64,000 nt of DNA. Origin: Fidelibacterota bacterium (GTDB lineage Bacteria > Fidelibacterota > Marinisomatia > SCGC-AAA003-L08 > TS1B11). Positions 25,524-33,703 of this stretch are shown in pieces. The translations under genes and the position numbers were made by a program. Location of the stretch: the NCBI GenBank assembly GCA_004124875.1, contig SCKJ01000006.1, positions 62,001-126,000 on the forward strand, read 5' to 3'. The notes beneath the pieces are model-generated. The model had not been told where the DNA came from, ran no database searches, and saw nothing but the letters and a program-made list of their open reading frames with translations. The stretch's first letter is position 1. Every line of letters begins with the position of its first letter.

Positions 25524-25697
25524 ATGCCGTCTGAGCGGCCCTTAGAGCCGTTGATCGTGCCCACCTCCGGAGAGACGATCCGAGTCATGGCAGGATCGCG
25601 GGTCAGGTACAGCAACCCCTTTGAGGAAGAGGCGGACTACTGGTCGATCTGCATCCCGGCGTTTTCGGTGGATTCCGTCTATCGAGAAGATGATTAA
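25524..25697 (+). CDS. Small cupin-like protein, probably truncated
   Basis: This 57-residue frame starts at ATG 25524 (GGAG nine nt upstream). It contains VPTSGETIRVMAGSRVRYSN and ends DYWSICIPAFSVDSVYR followed by acidic residues, resembling the last beta strands of a cupin barrel. The metal-binding half is absent, so it is either a remnant or a very small protein. It is preceded by repetitive CCTGAAACCTGAAAC-type bases. No partner is evident. Confidence 0.45.
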   Translation: MPSERPLEPLIVPTSGETIRVMAGSRVRYSNPFEEEADYWSICIPAFSVDSVYREDD

Positions 25698-25742
25698 CCA
25701 GTTCCCCAGCAGGCATGAATTGTCATCTATACGCAGAAGTGC

Positions 25743-25786
25743 TACGCATATTATATATGTCTTTTTATACACATTATAAATGCGTA
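25743..25786 (+). promoter_or_regulatory. Candidate operator/promoter of the MazEF-like operon
   Basis: TACGCAT (25743-25749) and ATGCGTA (25780-25786) form inverted arms around 30 bp of AT-rich DNA containing TATAAA-like sequence. It lies just upstream of the antitoxin start. Toxin-antitoxin operons are commonly autorepressed at such palindromes; repression here is inference. Confidence 0.35.
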
Positions 25787-25817
25787 TATTCCATCAGTAT
25801 TAATGAAAGGGGTTATT

Positions 25818-26063
25818 ATGGCACTTCCCCAATCAGAAGGGAGCAGGCGGCTCAGTCTGGTGCTGCCCGCTGAAACGTTCAACGATCTGGAAAAGGCCAA
25901 ACAGGAAGAACAGAGCACCTACACCGGTATCATTCGTACGGCACTGGAATATTGGTTCGAGCACCGCAAGGCGCAGATAATGGCGGACGGCTATCGCGCC
26001 ATGAATGATGAGAATCGGGCCTTGATGCAAGAGTTTGATCAGATAGACAGAGAAAACTGGTAA
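25818..26063 (+). CDS. Ribbon-helix-helix antitoxin (MazE/CopG-like)
   Basis: This 81-residue protein (from the second ATG, 25818, preceded by AAAGGGG) has a ribbon-helix-helix pattern: RRLSLVLPAETFNDLEKAK, a turn, then GIIRTALEYWFEH. A charged C-terminal tail (ENRALMQEFDQIDREN) would bind the toxin. It should repress its own operon and neutralise the toxin. An in-frame ATG five codons earlier exists but is less well placed. It is followed by the toxin gene after only 2 nt. Confidence 0.78.
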   Translation: MALPQSEGSRRLSLVLPAETFNDLEKAKQEEQSTYTGIIRTALEYWFEHRKAQIMADGYRAMNDENRALMQEFDQIDRENW

Positions 26064-26065
26064 CG

Positions 26066-26419
26066 ATGTCCCCTATAGATATCTTAAGGGGCGATGTGGT
26101 CAGGGTTGAACTGAACCCAATCAGGGGCAGTGAACAGACAGGGGACGCACGGCCCTGTGTCATCGTCCAAAACGATACTGGCAACAGGCACTCAAACACA
26201 ACCATCATCGTTCCGCTTACCGATGCGGCTCATAAGCAGGCATACCCCTTTCAGATATTGGTTCCCAAAGGTGAAGGGGGGCTGGTTAAAAGCAGTATTG
26301 CCAAATGCGAGCAGATCAGAGTTATCAGTATAGATAGAATCAAAACTAGAATCGGGACTCTACAGCCCGAAACAATCACCCGGCTCAACGCTGCCTTGAA
26401 ATCATCCCTCGGGCTATGA
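26066..26419 (+). CDS. MazF/PemK-type endoribonuclease toxin
   Basis: This 117-residue protein has the PemK-like fold: ILRGDVVRVELNPIRGSEQTGDARPCVIVQN, split across residues 7-36, then NTTIIVPLTDA and KSSIAKCEQIRVISIDRI. MazF-type toxins cut single-stranded RNA at short sequences. The conserved Arg in the RPCVIVQ region and the Ser/Thr positions are present, so it is probably active. It pairs with the ribbon-helix-helix antitoxin. Its stop lies 4 nt before the end of the convergent miaA. Confidence 0.88.
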   Translation: MSPIDILRGDVVRVELNPIRGSEQTGDARPCVIVQNDTGNRHSNTTIIVPLTDAAHKQAYPFQILVPKGEGGLVKSSIAKCEQIRVISIDRIKTRIGTLQPETITRLNAALKSSLGL

Positions 26420-26422
26420 TCC

Positions 26423-27322
26423 TCACCCCGCAACCCACTGCACCGGCTCCTTGCGCAGCCAGGTCAGCTGCCGCTTGGCGAAGTTCCGCGTCCGCTGCTG
26501 GATGAGAGGGGTAGCCTCCTCAAGGGTCAGCTCGCCCCGCTCTACCTTCGCCAGTTCGCGGTAGCCGATGCCCTGCATGGGATGGGCCTGCGGCGACACC
26601 CCCGCATTCAATAGTCCCCGCACCTCATCCTGCCAGCCCGCCTCCAGCATAGCCTCCACCCGCAGGTCGATGCGCCGGTAGAGCGCCTTGCGGGGCCGCT
26701 CGATGCCGGTGAACTCGAAAGTCACCTCGCCCACACCCTCGATGGTCACCGCCGCACCGCCATTGCGGTCCTGCCACTGGCGGCTGCTACCGGGCGACTG
26801 ACCCGTCAGTTCAAATATTTCCAGCGCGCGGACCAGACGTTGGCGATTGTGGGGATGAATGGTGGCCGCATAGTCGGGATCGATGTCGGCCAACCTCCGG
26901 TGGGCGGCCTCGGGACCTTCAGCATCAATGAGCGCCTCTATCTTCGCGCGCAGAGCGGGATCGACCGGCCCCACCTCTTCCAGGCCCAGCCGCAGCACCC
27001 GGAAGTACAGCCCGGTGCCACCGCACAGGATCGGCTGCCGGCCGCGGCCCACAATGTCGGCCATGGCGGCGTGCACCAGCCTGACATACTTCCCGGCGGT
27101 GATGGTCTCATCAGGATCGAGGACATTGACCAGATGGTGAGGAACCCTGGCCTGCTCGTCGGCAGTGGGCTGGCACGTGCCGATGGTAAAGCCGCGATAG
27201 ATCTGCCGGGAATCGACGGAGATAATCTCCCCATCCAGCTCCTGCGCTTTAGCGATGGCCAGACCGGTTTTGCCGGAAGCGGTGGGTCCTACGATGCAGA
27301 CAATGGCGCGCGGCTGGGTCAT
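26423..27322 (-). CDS. miaA: tRNA dimethylallyltransferase MiaA
   Basis: This 299-residue protein has the MiaA motifs: P-loop VGPTASGKTGLAIA, GEIISVDSRQIYRG, LCGGTGLYFRVL, and the RNA-binding region with QRTRNFAKRQLTW near the C-terminus. It transfers the dimethylallyl group from DMAPP to adenosine-37 of tRNAs reading codons beginning with U. DMAPP would come from the MEP pathway (ispG nearby). It is the last gene of the long minus-strand array, 9 nt after the ABC permease. Confidence 0.94.
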   Translation of the reverse strand: MTQPRAIVCIVGPTASGKTGLAIAKAQELDGEIISVDSRQIYRGFTIGTCQPTADEQARVPHHLVNVLDPDETITAGKYVRLVHAAMADIVGRGRQPILCGGTGLYFRVLRLGLEEVGPVDPALRAKIEALIDAEGPEAAHRRLADIDPDYAATIHPHNRQRLVRALEIFELTGQSPGSSRQWQDRNGGAAVTIEGVGEVTFEFTGIERPRKALYRRIDLRVEAMLEAGWQDEVRGLLNAGVSPQAHPMQGIGYRELAKVERGELTLEEATPLIQQRTRNFAKRQLTWLRKEPVQWVAG

Positions 27323-27331
27323 CGTCGGCCA

Positions 27332-28123
27332 TTAATACTGGCCCAGGGTCCCCCTGCGCCTGGCGAGATTTTCGCAGTACCGGAATCCCAACAGGCCCAG
27401 GGCGACGAAAACGAGCGAATGGTTGATCAGCGCCCCGAGCGATCCCGTTTCCCAGGTCTGCGCCAGACTCAGGCCGTCGATCATCACCTGCCGCATCACG
27501 ATGATCCCTTCCGTAGTGGGCAGCAGCCTGGCAAATCTGGCCATCCCATCGGGCATCCGGTCAACGGGCAGCAGGGAGCCGTTCAGGAACAGCATCATGT
27601 TGGTGAGAATGCTGGCCAGCGTCCCGATCTGCTTGAACACCAGCGTGGCCCCCGCCACCAGGTAGCCAAACCCCAGCAGGCCCGCCAGGGTTATGACCAG
27701 CGGAACGGTGGCCGACGGCGGAAAGGTGACCGGCACGTCCAACATGATCACCATGATCACGCTCATGGTCCCCACCGTGACGATGCTGAAGGCCAGCCGG
27801 ATGAGCACGCGCCCCAGCACAATGACGCTCATCGAGGCCGCGCCCATAAACATCTGTTCCAGTGTGCCGGTCTGGGCCTCCCCCTGCAGGTTCCAGCTCA
27901 TATCGTTAATGGCCAGCGTCGCCAGGAACCAGATCATGTAGCCCACCAGCGCCGGAGCGATAAGCGCCGGAACCAGCTTGCCGTTGCCCATCATAAAACT
28001 GATACCCAGGAAGATCATGCCGAATGTGACAATCTGCATCAGCATGGAAAATTTGTAATCCCAGATGAGCAGCAGACCTTTGCGCATTTCGTTGTATACC
28101 GGCAGCAGAAAAGTGGAGTTCAT
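27332..28123 (-). CDS. ABC-2 type transporter permease
   Basis: This 263-residue integral membrane protein has about six hydrophobic segments and ABC-2 permease character, with a conserved periplasmic FLNGSLLPVDRMPDGMARF motif between helices. It forms the channel of an exporter together with the ATPase encoded upstream, whose stop it overlaps by 4 nt. The exported substrate cannot be read from sequence; lipid, polysaccharide or peptide export are common for this class. Confidence 0.88.
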   Translation of the reverse strand: MNSTFLLPVYNEMRKGLLLIWDYKFSMLMQIVTFGMIFLGISFMMGNGKLVPALIAPALVGYMIWFLATLAINDMSWNLQGEAQTGTLEQMFMGAASMSVIVLGRVLIRLAFSIVTVGTMSVIMVIMLDVPVTFPPSATVPLVITLAGLLGFGYLVAGATLVFKQIGTLASILTNMMLFLNGSLLPVDRMPDGMARFARLLPTTEGIIVMRQVMIDGLSLAQTWETGSLGALINHSLVFVALGLLGFRYCENLARRRGTLGQY

Positions 28124-29058
28124 GCCTGATCCATCAATTTGAGGAATATCCCCTCCAGGTCCGCTCTTTCGCGGGTCACGGACACCAGCGGCAAACCGGC
28201 CGACCTGAACCGGTCGAGCAGGGCGTAGAGATCCTGGCCCTGACGCACCGGCCCGGTGAGCACGGTCTGGCCATCGGAGTAGTTGGCGCTGAAGCCGGGC
28301 AGGTCCGATACCGCCTGTTCCGGCAATTTACCCTGCAGGCGAATGTTGTAAACCTCCTCATCAAATAGGGTCAGCAGTTTTTGTGTCGGCTCATTGGCCA
28401 GCAGTTTCCCTTCGCGCATAATGGCAATCTGGTCGCACAGATCCTGCGCCATCGGGAGCTGATGGGTCGTCAGGACCACCGTTTTGCCCTGTTCATGGCT
28501 GAGCTGCGCCACCCATTTTCGCACAGTGCGAGCCGCCTGCACGTCAAGTCCCAGGGTCGGTTCGTCCAGCAGCACCACTTGCGGATCGGCCACCAGGGCG
28601 CAGGCAATGGCGACTTTCTGCTGCATCCCCCGGGAATAGGTCCGCACCGCCTCCTTGCGCCGGTCCCATAATCCCAACTCTCCCAACAGCATTTTCGCCC
28701 GGGCAGCGGCGTGGCGGGCCAAAACCCCTTTCAGCCGGGCGAAATACATGAGGTTTTCCCAGGCAGACAGCCGCCAGTAAATGTTGCGGGTCCCCTCCAG
28801 CACGGCGCCGATTAGCGACATGGCCTGGCGGCGCTGCGTTTGCAGGTCGTACGGGCCAATCCGCACCTCCCCGTTGTCGGGATGGATCAGGCCACAGATC
28901 ATTTTAATGGTGGTGGTTTTGCCCGCGCCATTAGGGCCGAGAATGCCGAATATCTGGCCCTCGGGAATGGTAAAACTGAGCCGGTCGACGGCAACGGTCG
29001 GTGGATGCCCTTTCCGGGGAAAAGATTTGCTGAGATCGGCGATCTGAATGGCGCTCAT
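28120..29058 (-). CDS. ABC transporter ATP-binding protein
   Basis: This 312-residue ATPase is read from ATG 29058, where similarity begins; the open frame extends 61 codons upstream into mutL but is not family-like. It has Walker A GILGPNGAGKTTTIKM, the signature YSRGMQQKVAIACAL, and Walker B VVLLDEPTLGLD followed by the H-loop LTTHQ. It powers the ABC-2 exporter with the permease next door. The C-terminal extension (about 80 residues) resembles the regulatory region of the DrrA/NatA type. Confidence 0.93.
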   Translation of the reverse strand: MSAIQIADLSKSFPRKGHPPTVAVDRLSFTIPEGQIFGILGPNGAGKTTTIKMICGLIHPDNGEVRIGPYDLQTQRRQAMSLIGAVLEGTRNIYWRLSAWENLMYFARLKGVLARHAAARAKMLLGELGLWDRRKEAVRTYSRGMQQKVAIACALVADPQVVLLDEPTLGLDVQAARTVRKWVAQLSHEQGKTVVLTTHQLPMAQDLCDQIAIMREGKLLANEPTQKLLTLFDEEVYNIRLQGKLPEQAVSDLPGFSANYSDGQTVLTGPVRQGQDLYALLDRFRSAGLPLVSVTRERADLEGIFLKLMDQA

Positions 29059-29075
29059 GGCACTTTCGCTGGCGG

Positions 29076-30863
29076 TTATATCCGCTCGAAACGGCGGTCG
29101 AGTTCGGTGGATGACATGTGCACCACCGTCGGCCGGCCGTGGGGGCAATAGTAGGGATTCTCGGTGGCAAACAGACGATCCACCACATTGCGCATCTCCT
29201 CCAGGGTCAACGGATCGCCCGCCTTCACCGCCGCTTTGCACGAGTAGGCCGCGGCCATTTTTTCGAAGAGCTCGGCGCCCTCGATACGTCTGTCCGTGCG
29301 GTCGATCACATCGGTGATGATTTCCCGCTCGCGTCCCCAGGCGACATCGGTGGGCACCCCCTCCACGATGACGGTGTCCTTGCCGAACTCCCGCAATCTG
29401 AAGCCGAGCCGCTCCAATGCGGGTATCAGGTCGATGAGCCGGAAATAGTCGTCCGGCGGCAGCTCCAGCACCTGGGGAAACAGGACTGTCTGGGACGGCA
29501 GGGCGTCGCCGTTAAAGGCCTGCAGCGCCGCTTCGTAGAGGACCCGCTCGTGTGCCACATGCTGATCGATGATCACGATCCCGGTGGCCACCTGGCTGAA
29601 AATGTACTTGTTGTGCACCTGCCAGATACGTTCCGGGTTGTAGGGGGCAGTGGATCTTTCGGGCAGATCGCCAAGGGGCCGGGCCATTTCCAGCTGGTCC
29701 CCAATGCTCCTTTTTGGCAGCGGCTGCGCCCCGGCATCACCTCCGGCAGGTCCGGGCGCAGGCTCAAATATGGGCCGGGTATCGGCGGCTATGGCGGCGG
29801 CGAGTCCTCCGTTTGCCGGCTCCAGCTGGCCCCTATAAGAGGAGGCTCCCGGAAGCGGGTCGAAACTTGGCAGCATGCCGGGGATGTCGCGGATGGCCTC
29901 GGTGACCGCCAGCTTCAGCACATGGTAAACCCGCCACTCGTCACGGAAGCGCACCTCCGACTTGGCCGGATGCACATTCACGTCCACCTCCTCATGCGGC
30001 ATGGTGATATTGATGACGAAAAATGGAAATTCGCCGCGCCCGATGAGCGACCGGTAGGCCCCGTAGACGGCGCTGTTGAGCAGCCTGTCCTGTACCGCGC
30101 GGCCATTCAAGAAGATATATTGCTCCTTCGGACGGCCCCGGACAAGAGAGAGATTGCCCACGAATCCGGCGATCGTAAAGGCCTCCTTGCTGAGGCTCAA
30201 TGGCAGTATGGAGCTCCTGTAATGCCGGCCGAACACGGCGCCAATACGGTCGCTCAAATCGGCAGGGGGCAGGCGAAACAGTTCCTTGCCGTTACTGGTC
30301 AGTTCAAAGGCGATGTCGGGATAGCACAGGGCGAACCGGCGCACTACCTCGATGATATGCTGATGCTCCGTGCGCGGGGCCTTGAGGAACTTGCGCCTGG
30401 CGGGCGTATTGTAAAAGAGCGTCTTCACCTGCACCGTGGTCCCCTTAACGGGCGGCGCCGGCTTGACCCCATCGGTCTTGCTCCCTTCCACCGAGATTTC
30501 GTGCCCCTGGTCATCGCCGGTGGCGCTGCGAGCCCATACCTTGGCCACAGAGGCAATGCTCGGCAGCGCTTCGCCCCGGAAGCCGAGCGTCTTGATGGCC
30601 GCCAGGTCCTTTGACGTCTCGATTTTACTGGTGGCGTGGCGCTCAAATGCGAGGGCCAGATCATCGCCGCCCATGCCGCTGCCGTTATCGGTCACTGAAA
30701 TCAGTTTCTGCCCGCCCTGTTCAGTGACCACGGAAACATGGCTGGCGCCGGCGTCGATGGCGTTTTCAATGAGCTCTTTCACCACCGCCGCAGGCCGCTC
30801 TACCACTTCCCCGGCGGCAATCTGGTCAGCGAGCGAGGAGGGCATGCGCTTAATGATGCCCAA
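29076..30863 (-). CDS. mutL: DNA mismatch repair protein MutL
   Basis: This 595-residue protein has the GHKL ATPase motifs: AAGEVVERPAAVVKELIENA, TDNGSGMGG, FERHATSKI and GFRGEALPSIASV. The C-terminal endonuclease-type motif is DQHVAHERVLYE (about 430), and the metal-site motifs (SCKAAV, CPHGRPTV) are near the end. It therefore belongs to the nicking MutL class found in bacteria without MutH. Ala is replaced by Val in DQHA. It follows ftcD with a 14-nt overlap and precedes the ABC genes. Confidence 0.96.
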   Translation of the reverse strand: MGIIKRMPSSLADQIAAGEVVERPAAVVKELIENAIDAGASHVSVVTEQGGQKLISVTDNGSGMGGDDLALAFERHATSKIETSKDLAAIKTLGFRGEALPSIASVAKVWARSATGDDQGHEISVEGSKTDGVKPAPPVKGTTVQVKTLFYNTPARRKFLKAPRTEHQHIIEVVRRFALCYPDIAFELTSNGKELFRLPPADLSDRIGAVFGRHYRSSILPLSLSKEAFTIAGFVGNLSLVRGRPKEQYIFLNGRAVQDRLLNSAVYGAYRSLIGRGEFPFFVINITMPHEEVDVNVHPAKSEVRFRDEWRVYHVLKLAVTEAIRDIPGMLPSFDPLPGASSYRGQLEPANGGLAAAIAADTRPIFEPAPGPAGGDAGAQPLPKRSIGDQLEMARPLGDLPERSTAPYNPERIWQVHNKYIFSQVATGIVIIDQHVAHERVLYEAALQAFNGDALPSQTVLFPQVLELPPDDYFRLIDLIPALERLGFRLREFGKDTVIVEGVPTDVAWGREREIITDVIDRTDRRIEGAELFEKMAAAYSCKAAVKAGDPLTLEEMRNVVDRLFATENPYYCPHGRPTVVHMSSTELDRRFERI

Positions 30864-31950
30864 TGTCTTCCTCTAAATTTTGGCGCCGTAGCAGGGGTCT
30901 GGCCGCAACGTTCCCCACCAGCAGTTTTTGGGCAGCCTCGGCCCAGGGGCCGCCTTCAAGGCGCAGACGGTATTCGAGCACCTGCTGTTCAGGTTCAAAT
31001 GGCCGCACCGCGCTGAGCCCCAGGCCGTCAACGGCCGCCGCCATGAGCTCCTTCTCCGGGGCATCCTCTATGAGCCCCCGCGCCTGGCGGAAGTGCCTGC
31101 CCGCTGCCAGCATGGCTGCCAGGGGAACCATGCCCACCATCCCGCTGCCACGCAGAGCCAGTCCCCGTCCTGCAGCCTGGGCGCGTACGGCTTCGAAGGC
31201 AATGTGCGGCGGCGTGAGGCGAAAGTTAACCAGATTCATCGACACCTGCGCGCAGCCATAGGCGGGCATCAGCCAACCGATAGCCCGGCAACCGGGAAGC
31301 CGCGGACCGCTACCCGGCGTAGCGCCGACAGTTCCTGAACGGACGACTTTGGCAATGTCCCGGGCCGCGGCCAGGTCCTCGCTATCGAGATTGATGTTGT
31401 AGGCAATCAGCCATTCGCGCGCGCCGACAGCCGTCGCTCCCGACTTGGCATTGAACCGGCTGGGACCAAAATCGGGCCGCTCAGTTTTGTTCTTGAGCCG
31501 CTCCTCCAGGCCCTCGTACTGGCCTTTGCGCACTGCCGTGAGCTCCATGCGGTCGGGCCTGAGCGCCGCCCGGCCGTACAGGTAAGTGGAAATCTTGAGC
31601 TTGCCGCCAATCCTGTCAGCCAGCTCCTGCGCCAGGTTGATGCAGGTTTCAATGGAGGTAGCGCCCAGCGGCACCAGCGGACAGACATCGGTGGCGCCCA
31701 AACGCGGATGAGCGCCGTGGTGCGTGGTCATATCGATGAGCTTGGTAGCGGCCGCAATGGCCTTGAAGGCCGCCTCGCTGATCCCGGCGGGTGTTCCCAC
31801 AAGGGTCATCACTGTCCGGTTGGCATCGGCGCTCATGTCGACATGGATGAGGCGCGCCTGGGCCACACCTGAGGCCGCGGCGGCAATTTCATCGATGATC
31901 ACGCGGCTGCGTCCTTCGGAGAAATTGGGTATGCAGGCAACGAGGTTCAA
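30850..31950 (-). CDS. ftcD: Glutamate formimidoyltransferase
   Basis: This 366-residue protein matches formiminotransferase: MNLVACIPNFSEGRSRVIIDE at the N-terminus, HHGAHPRLGATDVCPLVPLG, and MVGMVPLAAMLAAG. It transfers the formimino group from formiminoglutamate to tetrahydrofolate, linking histidine breakdown to one-carbon pools. No cyclodeaminase domain is fused; the C-terminal ~45 residues are unrelated. It overlaps mutL by 14 nt. With gcvH/gcvPA further up the array it gives this operon a one-carbon flavour. Confidence 0.93.
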   Translation of the reverse strand: MNLVACIPNFSEGRSRVIIDEIAAAASGVAQARLIHVDMSADANRTVMTLVGTPAGISEAAFKAIAAATKLIDMTTHHGAHPRLGATDVCPLVPLGATSIETCINLAQELADRIGGKLKISTYLYGRAALRPDRMELTAVRKGQYEGLEERLKNKTERPDFGPSRFNAKSGATAVGAREWLIAYNINLDSEDLAAARDIAKVVRSGTVGATPGSGPRLPGCRAIGWLMPAYGCAQVSMNLVNFRLTPPHIAFEAVRAQAAGRGLALRGSGMVGMVPLAAMLAAGRHFRQARGLIEDAPEKELMAAAVDGLGLSAVRPFEPEQQVLEYRLRLEGGPWAEAAQKLLVGNVAARPLLRRQNLEEDIGHH

Positions 31951-31970
31951 ATTTTCACCGGCTCCAAAAC

Positions 31971-32123
31971 TTATATGGTTTGCAGCAATTTATAGATGAC
32001 GGCCAACATTACCAGCAGGAAGACATACCGCCAAATGGCCCTGGGGTTCCAGCGTTTGTCGCGCAGACGGCGAAACGGGGCCGACTGTTGGTCCTGCTCC
32101 CACCTGCGCTGGAAGCGAACCAT
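31971..32123 (-). CDS. Small single-pass membrane protein
   Basis: From ATG 32123, one nt after the S2P stop, the frame encodes 50 residues: a basic N-terminus (FRRLRDKRWNPRAIW) and one C-terminal helix (YVFLLVMLAVIYKLL). A 13-codon upstream extension would overlap the S2P gene. It fits between two coding genes with small gaps, so translation is plausible. No family is recognised. Confidence 0.5.
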   Translation of the reverse strand: MVRFQRRWEQDQQSAPFRRLRDKRWNPRAIWRYVFLLVMLAVIYKLLQTI

Positions 32124-32124
32124 T

Positions 32125-32763
32125 TCAGGCGCCGGCAAATACGGCGGCGAAAAATCTGACAAAGGGACCGATCAGCAGCCACAAAATGGAGACGCCGGTC
32201 AGCATCCCGAACATCACCAGACCGAACAGGACACCGGGACCGTAGCGCTCCAGATTGTACAGAAAATGATCGTACTCGGGAGGCAGCAATCCACCCAGAA
32301 TCTTCGAGCCGTCAAGCGGCGGAATGGGCAACAGATTGAACACTGCCAGAGCGAGGTTAATCTGCAAGCTGCGGTAGACCATGGCCACCAGCTGGCTGCT
32401 GAACGGAAGGCTGAGGGTCATTTCGACGTTGGCCTTCATGGCCCGGATAATGAGCCCGCTCAGGAGCGCCAAAACCATGTTGGAGCCGGGTCCGGCCAAG
32501 GCCACCCAGAGCATATCACGGCGCGGGTTCTGGAAGTACCGGGGATCGACAGGCACCGGCTTGGCCCAGCCAATGCCCGCCACGAACAACATCAGGGTAC
32601 CCACCGGGTCTAGGTGCGAGAGCGGGTTTAACGTGAGGCGTCCCGCCTGATAAGCGGTAGGGTCGCCGAGGCGATAGGCTACGATCCCGTGGGAAAACTC
32701 GTGCACGGACAGTGCAAACAAGATCACCGGTATCAGAATAATTATGTCGTTTAAGTCACCCAT
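32125..32763 (-). CDS. Site-2 protease family intramembrane metalloprotease (M50)
   Basis: This 212-residue polytopic protein begins MGDLNDIIILIPVILFAL. The zinc-binding motif HEFSHG lies in the first helix and NPLSHLDPVGTLML in the second part, with WVALAGPGSNMVLALL (Gly-Pro-Gly) in between. Homologues cleave membrane proteins within the bilayer. It is of the short S2P type without PDZ domain. The frame is open 89 codons upstream inside xerD; the ATG at 32763 is where homology begins. It follows xerD after 41 nt. Confidence 0.9.
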   Translation of the reverse strand: MGDLNDIIILIPVILFALSVHEFSHGIVAYRLGDPTAYQAGRLTLNPLSHLDPVGTLMLFVAGIGWAKPVPVDPRYFQNPRRDMLWVALAGPGSNMVLALLSGLIIRAMKANVEMTLSLPFSSQLVAMVYRSLQINLALAVFNLLPIPPLDGSKILGGLLPPEYDHFLYNLERYGPGVLFGLVMFGMLTGVSILWLLIGPFVRFFAAVFAGA

Positions 32764-32804
32764 AGCTGTCCTGCGCGCATGTCCAAAGTTAATGTGATAA
32801 GCGG

Positions 32805-33701
32805 TCACCCGCGTGGATGAAACTGGTGGTGCACCTGCTTTAAATATTCCGTATCGAGATGGGTGTAGAGCTGCGTGGTTGAGATGTCGGCGTGTCCCAG
32901 CATCTCCTGCACGGCCCGTAGATCGGCTCCGCCTTCTATGAGGTGCGTGGCGAAACTGTGGCGGAAAGTGTGCGGAGATATCTCTTTGGTGATCCCGGCC
33001 TCGTTTTTCCAGCGCTGGATAATATTCCACACGCCCATGCGCGAGATAGGCCAGCCCCGGTTGTTGAGATAGATTTCCCCTTCGCTATAGGCCTTCTTGC
33101 GCCGGGTCAGCAGCGGCCGGGCCGTTTGAATATAGACGTGGACGTCATCCCGGGCCTGCTTGCCGATGGGCACCAGCCGCTCCTTTTCACCTTTGCCCAG
33201 CGCGCGAATCATGCCGTGCTCCAGCAGCAGATCGGTGAGGCGCAGCGTGATGAGCTCCGAGACCCGTAGCCCGCAGGCGTACAGCATCGACAGCATGGAA
33301 CGGTCCCGCAGCCCCAGCGGATTGCCAATATCTACCGCCTCCAGTATGGCATTGATCTCGCTGACCTCCAGCACTTTGGGCAGCCGCCGGGGCATTTTGG
33401 GCGACTCCAAAAAGATGGCCGGATCGCGGTCGGCAAGTTTTTCTATCACCAGAAAGCGGTGGAACCGGCGCAGGGCGCTGTGCATGCGCGAAATGGAGGC
33501 CGGGGCCAGGCCCATGTCCCCCAGCCAGCGGCTGAAGGCCCGCAAGTGCTTCTGCCGGATAGCGTTGGGCTCGGTAATGTCCTGCTCTTTCAGAAAAGTG
33601 ACGTAACGCTCGATATCGCGCTTGTAGGCCGTGAGCGTGTTGGGAGCGAGGTTGCGCTCGACCTGCGCGTAGATGAGGAAATCCTTGACCAGGCTGTCCA
33701 C
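32805..33701 (-). CDS. xerD: Tyrosine recombinase XerD-like
   Basis: This 298-residue protein has an N-terminal SAM-like domain (LVKDFLIYAQVERNL) and the C-terminal catalytic domain. The latter shows LYACGLRVSELITL, HTFRHSFATHLIEGGADLR and GHADISTTQLYTHLD, giving the catalytic Arg, His, Arg, His and Tyr. XerC/D resolve chromosome dimers at dif before division. Length is typical of XerD. Start is GTG, 2 nt after the GGGPS stop. A chromosomal housekeeping role is likelier than phage integration, given the operon. Confidence 0.92.
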   Translation of the reverse strand: MDSLVKDFLIYAQVERNLAPNTLTAYKRDIERYVTFLKEQDITEPNAIRQKHLRAFSRWLGDMGLAPASISRMHSALRRFHRFLVIEKLADRDPAIFLESPKMPRRLPKVLEVSEINAILEAVDIGNPLGLRDRSMLSMLYACGLRVSELITLRLTDLLLEHGMIRALGKGEKERLVPIGKQARDDVHVYIQTARPLLTRRKKAYSEGEIYLNNRGWPISRMGVWNIIQRWKNEAGITKEISPHTFRHSFATHLIEGGADLRAVQEMLGHADISTTQLYTHLDTEYLKQVHHQFHPRG

Positions 33702-33703
33702 CT

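Noticed and set aside
32805-33701. xerD as a mobile integrase
   Set aside because: It is embedded in a coupled housekeeping operon, without attachment sites, excisionase or phage genes nearby; the chromosomal XerD role is more likely.
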